The notes under the pieces: model-generated
Seen by the model: only the letters and a program-made list of their open reading frames with translations
What the model was told of the DNA's origin: nothing
Databases searched by the model: none
Origin: Pseudomonadota bacterium
GTDB lineage: Bacteria > Pseudomonadota > Alphaproteobacteria > Rhizobiales > Devosiaceae
Direction: 5' to 3'
Assembly (NCBI GenBank): GCA_023415605.1
Contig: JAEZKB010000127.1
Location: forward strand, 1-6,421
Length of the DNA stretch: 6,421 nt
Made by a program: the position numbers and the translations under genes
Shown here: piece after piece, positions 5,023 through 6,421 of the stretch
Numbering within the stretch: position 1 is the first letter of the stretch
Layout: every line of letters starts with the position of its first letter

Positions 5023-5532
5023 ATGGACCTGTCCGGCATCGGTTTCGTTGAAACCTCGACCCCGCAACATATCCTCCTCATCCGCCTCGCCTTTGCAGCT
5101 ATCCTCGGCGGCGTCATTGGATTCGAGCGCGAGAGCCACGCGGCGGCCGGGTTTCGCACCCATATCCTCATTGCCACGGCAGCGTGCCTGTTCACCTTGC
5201 TGGCGTTCGAAATCTTCCACCTTTCCGACGTGTTCAGCACCGGCCAGTCCGATCCGATCCGTTCGATCGAAGCGGTGACCGCCGGGATCGCCTTTCTCGG
5301 CGCCGGCGCCATTTTCCAGTCACGCGGCAGTGTCCAGGGGCTGACCACCGCCGCCGGGATGTGGCTATCGGGTGCGGTCGGCGTAGCGATGGCGCTGGGC
5401 TACTACATCATTGCCCTGGCGGTCTCGGTGCTGGCGGTGGTCGTCCTCGCCCTGATGCGTGCCTTCACCCATGACAGCGGGCCGGGTGTCCGGCCCGACG
5501 CCGACGGAACGGAGCCCAGCAAGAAAAGTTAG
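5023..5532 (+). CDS. MgtC/SapB-family inner-membrane protein, short form
   Basis: A 169-residue integral membrane protein. The MgtC/SapB core is complete: G-V-I-G-F-E-R-E at 30-37, G-F-R-T-H at 43-47, G-I-A-F-L-G-A-G-A-I-F at 88-98 and G-L-T-T-A-A-G-M-W at 106-114. Hydrophobic segments lie near 17-34, 48-66, 84-98, 108-126 and 128-146. It ends in a short charged tail and lacks the C-terminal soluble domain of Salmonella MgtC (about 230 residues). MgtC proteins are linked to survival in low Mg2+ and inside host cells, and in Salmonella to inhibition of the F1Fo ATP synthase; short environmental forms are largely uncharacterised. An EcfG-like promoter precedes it, and the next gene starts 30 nt after its stop. 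Confidence 0.9.
   Translation: MDLSGIGFVETSTPQHILLIRLAFAAILGGVIGFERESHAAAGFRTHILIATAACLFTLLAFEIFHLSDVFSTGQSDPIRSIEAVTAGIAFLGAGAIFQSRGSVQGLTTAAGMWLSGAVGVAMALGYYIIALAVSVLAVVVLALMRAFTHDSGPGVRPDADGTEPSKKS
5478..5497 (+). repeat. Perfect GC-only stem-loop in the 3' end of the mgtC-like gene
   Basis: CGGGCCGG (5478-5485), loop GTGT, CCGGCCCG (5490-5497): eight G-C pairs without mismatch, about 35 nt before the stop codon. No T tract follows, so it is not a standard intrinsic terminator. It lies just upstream of the second EcfG-like promoter and could pause or insulate transcription from upstream, or mark an mRNA processing boundary. Confidence 0.5.
5506..5530 (+). promoter_or_regulatory. Second EcfG-type promoter, in front of the YghA-like SDR
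   Basis: GGAAC (5506-5510) and AGTT (5527-5530) are 16 nt apart, fitting GGAAC-N16/17-cGTT except for the weakly conserved first base of the -10. It overlaps the last codons of the mgtC-like gene, and GTT runs into its TAG stop. Initiation near 5536-5538 would give a leader of about 25 nt containing the AAGGAG site. Confidence 0.6.
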
Positions 5533-5559
5533 CTCTCCACCTATCCCAACAAGGAGAGC
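5532..5559 (+). promoter_or_regulatory. Inverted repeat covering the SDR ribosome binding site
   Basis: GCTCTCC (5532-5538) and GGAGAGC (5553-5559) are perfect 7-bp arms around a 14-nt loop. The right arm contains most of the AAGGAG Shine-Dalgarno (5551-5556), which lies 6 nt before the ATG at 5563. Read-through RNA from the upstream gene would carry both arms, whereas RNA starting at the second EcfG-like promoter would lose most of the left arm. Confidence 0.4.
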
Positions 5560-5562
5560 GCC

Positions 5563-6420
5563 ATGGCACCGCAGATCGAAACGCCGCCGCCGCAGGAGCA
5601 ATCGCACCAGCCCGGCCGCGAGAGCCAGATGCACCCGCAGCCTGAATATCTACCGAAGTTCCCCGGTAGCGGGCGGTTGAAGGACAAGGTGGCGATCATT
5701 TCGGGCGGTGACAGCGGCATCGGCCGCGCCGTGTCGGTGCTGTTCGCCCGCGAGGGCGCGCGCGTCGCCATCATCTATCTCGACGAGGACAAGGACGCGG
5801 AGGATACGGCGGAACTGGTCGAAGCCGAGGGCAGCGAGGCGCTGCTATTCCGCGGCGATATCGGTGACAAGGCGTTCTGCGAGGAAGCGGTGAAGGAGAC
5901 CATTTCTCGCTACGGCCGCCTCGATATCGTCATCAACAATGCAGCCGAGCAGCATGAGCAGGAGGATCTGACCGGCATCTCTGAAGCTCAGTTGGAGCGA
6001 ACCTTCCGCACCAATGTTTTCGGCTATTTCTTTCTCACCCAGGCGGCCCTGCCGCATCTCAAGGACGGCGCGACCATCGTCAACACAACCTCGGTGACCG
6101 CCTATCGCGGCTCGCCCCAACTGATCGACTATTCATCGACGCGCGGCGCCATTGTTGCCTTCACGCGATCGCTGGCCGGATCGCTCAAGGACCGGAAGAT
6201 TCGCGTCAATGCCGTAGCGCCGGGCCCGATCTGGACGCCGCTGATCCCGGCAAGCTTTGATGCAGAAAGGGTCGCTGAACACGGCAAGAGCGCGCCGCTC
6301 GGGCGTGTGGGTCAGCCTAACGAGGTGGCGCCCTGTCACCTCTTCCTTGCCTCGGATGACAGCTCCTACATGAGCGGCCAGGTGCTGCATCCCAATGGGG
6401 GCGAGGTCGTCAATGGTTGA
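5563..6420 (+). CDS. YghA-like SDR family oxidoreductase with N-terminal extension, catalytic Lys replaced by Arg
   Basis: A 285-residue short-chain dehydrogenase of the group containing E. coli YghA and Bacillus YdaD-type stress proteins. It has a Pro/Gln/His-rich, signal-less extension (1-36) before the Rossmann fold. Motifs are SGGDSGIG (47-54), Asp99-Ile100, NNAA (125-128, usual in this group), Asn151, Ser177, Tyr190 and Pro-Gly at 220-221, with the family C-terminal phrase S-S-Y-M-S-G-Q-V-L-H. The YxxxK motif reads Y-S-S-T-R, so the catalytic Lys is Arg194 (codon CGC at 6142-6144). The start has a strong AAGGAG 6 nt upstream. Relatives are often general-stress induced, which agrees with the EcfG-like promoter just ahead. 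The substrate is unknown; the substitution may reduce or alter activity. Confidence 0.92.
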   Translation: MAPQIETPPPQEQSHQPGRESQMHPQPEYLPKFPGSGRLKDKVAIISGGDSGIGRAVSVLFAREGARVAIIYLDEDKDAEDTAELVEAEGSEALLFRGDIGDKAFCEEAVKETISRYGRLDIVINNAAEQHEQEDLTGISEAQLERTFRTNVFGYFFLTQAALPHLKDGATIVNTTSVTAYRGSPQLIDYSSTRGAIVAFTRSLAGSLKDRKIRVNAVAPGPIWTPLIPASFDAERVAEHGKSAPLGRVGQPNEVAPCHLFLASDDSSYMSGQVLHPNGGEVVNG

Positions 6421-6421
6421 C

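Noticed and set aside
1..6421. CRISPR arrays, tRNA/rRNA genes, transposases, integrases, toxin-antitoxin pairs
   Set aside because: No regularly spaced repeats, cloverleaf-like sequence, transposase motifs, terminal repeats or paired small ORFs are visible; the window is filled by ordinary metabolic and regulatory genes.

Overview
The window is GC-rich, densely packed chromosomal DNA that looks alphaproteobacterial, most likely Hyphomicrobiales (rhizobial, Devosia-like or Mesorhizobium-like). That placement is an inference. It rests on codon and GC style, on a polyol-dehydrogenase/SDR pair typical of that group, on a soxR with no soxS beside it, and on two sequences matching the promoter consensus of the alphaproteobacterial general-stress sigma factor EcfG. 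There are eight protein genes and no sign of RNA genes, mobile elements or CRISPR. The gene order looks intact, and only the first gene is cut by the window edge.

Region 1 (1-1534, + strand): the C-terminal part of a medium-chain, sorbitol/xylitol-type NAD-dependent dehydrogenase, followed 2 nt later by a classical short-chain dehydrogenase (SDR). This is probably the tail of a sugar or polyol catabolic operon.

Region 2 (1535-4958): a mirror-symmetric pair of redox-defence modules. An HxlR-family regulator (-) diverges from a QorB-like NAD(P)H:quinone oxidoreductase (+), with a perfect inverted repeat between them. A 14-TM MFS efflux transporter (-) diverges from soxR (+), with an 18-bp SoxR box between them. 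The two target genes converge with a 2-nt gap. A reasonable reading is joint handling of quinones and other redox-cycling compounds: one enzyme reduces them, the other protein exports them, and each is controlled by its own redox-sensing regulator.

Region 3 (4959-6421, + strand): a short MgtC/SapB-family membrane protein and a YghA-like SDR with an N-terminal extension. Each has its own GGAAC-N16/17-(c/a)GTT sequence correctly placed upstream, suggesting EcfG general-stress control of both. The SDR has Arg in place of the normally invariant catalytic Lys of YxxxK.

The most rewarding signals are regulatory: the two EcfG-like promoters, the SoxR box whose right half also serves as the soxR Shine-Dalgarno, the HxlR operator candidate, and a cUUCGg hairpin buried in the 3' end of the transporter gene just after the convergent quinone reductase.
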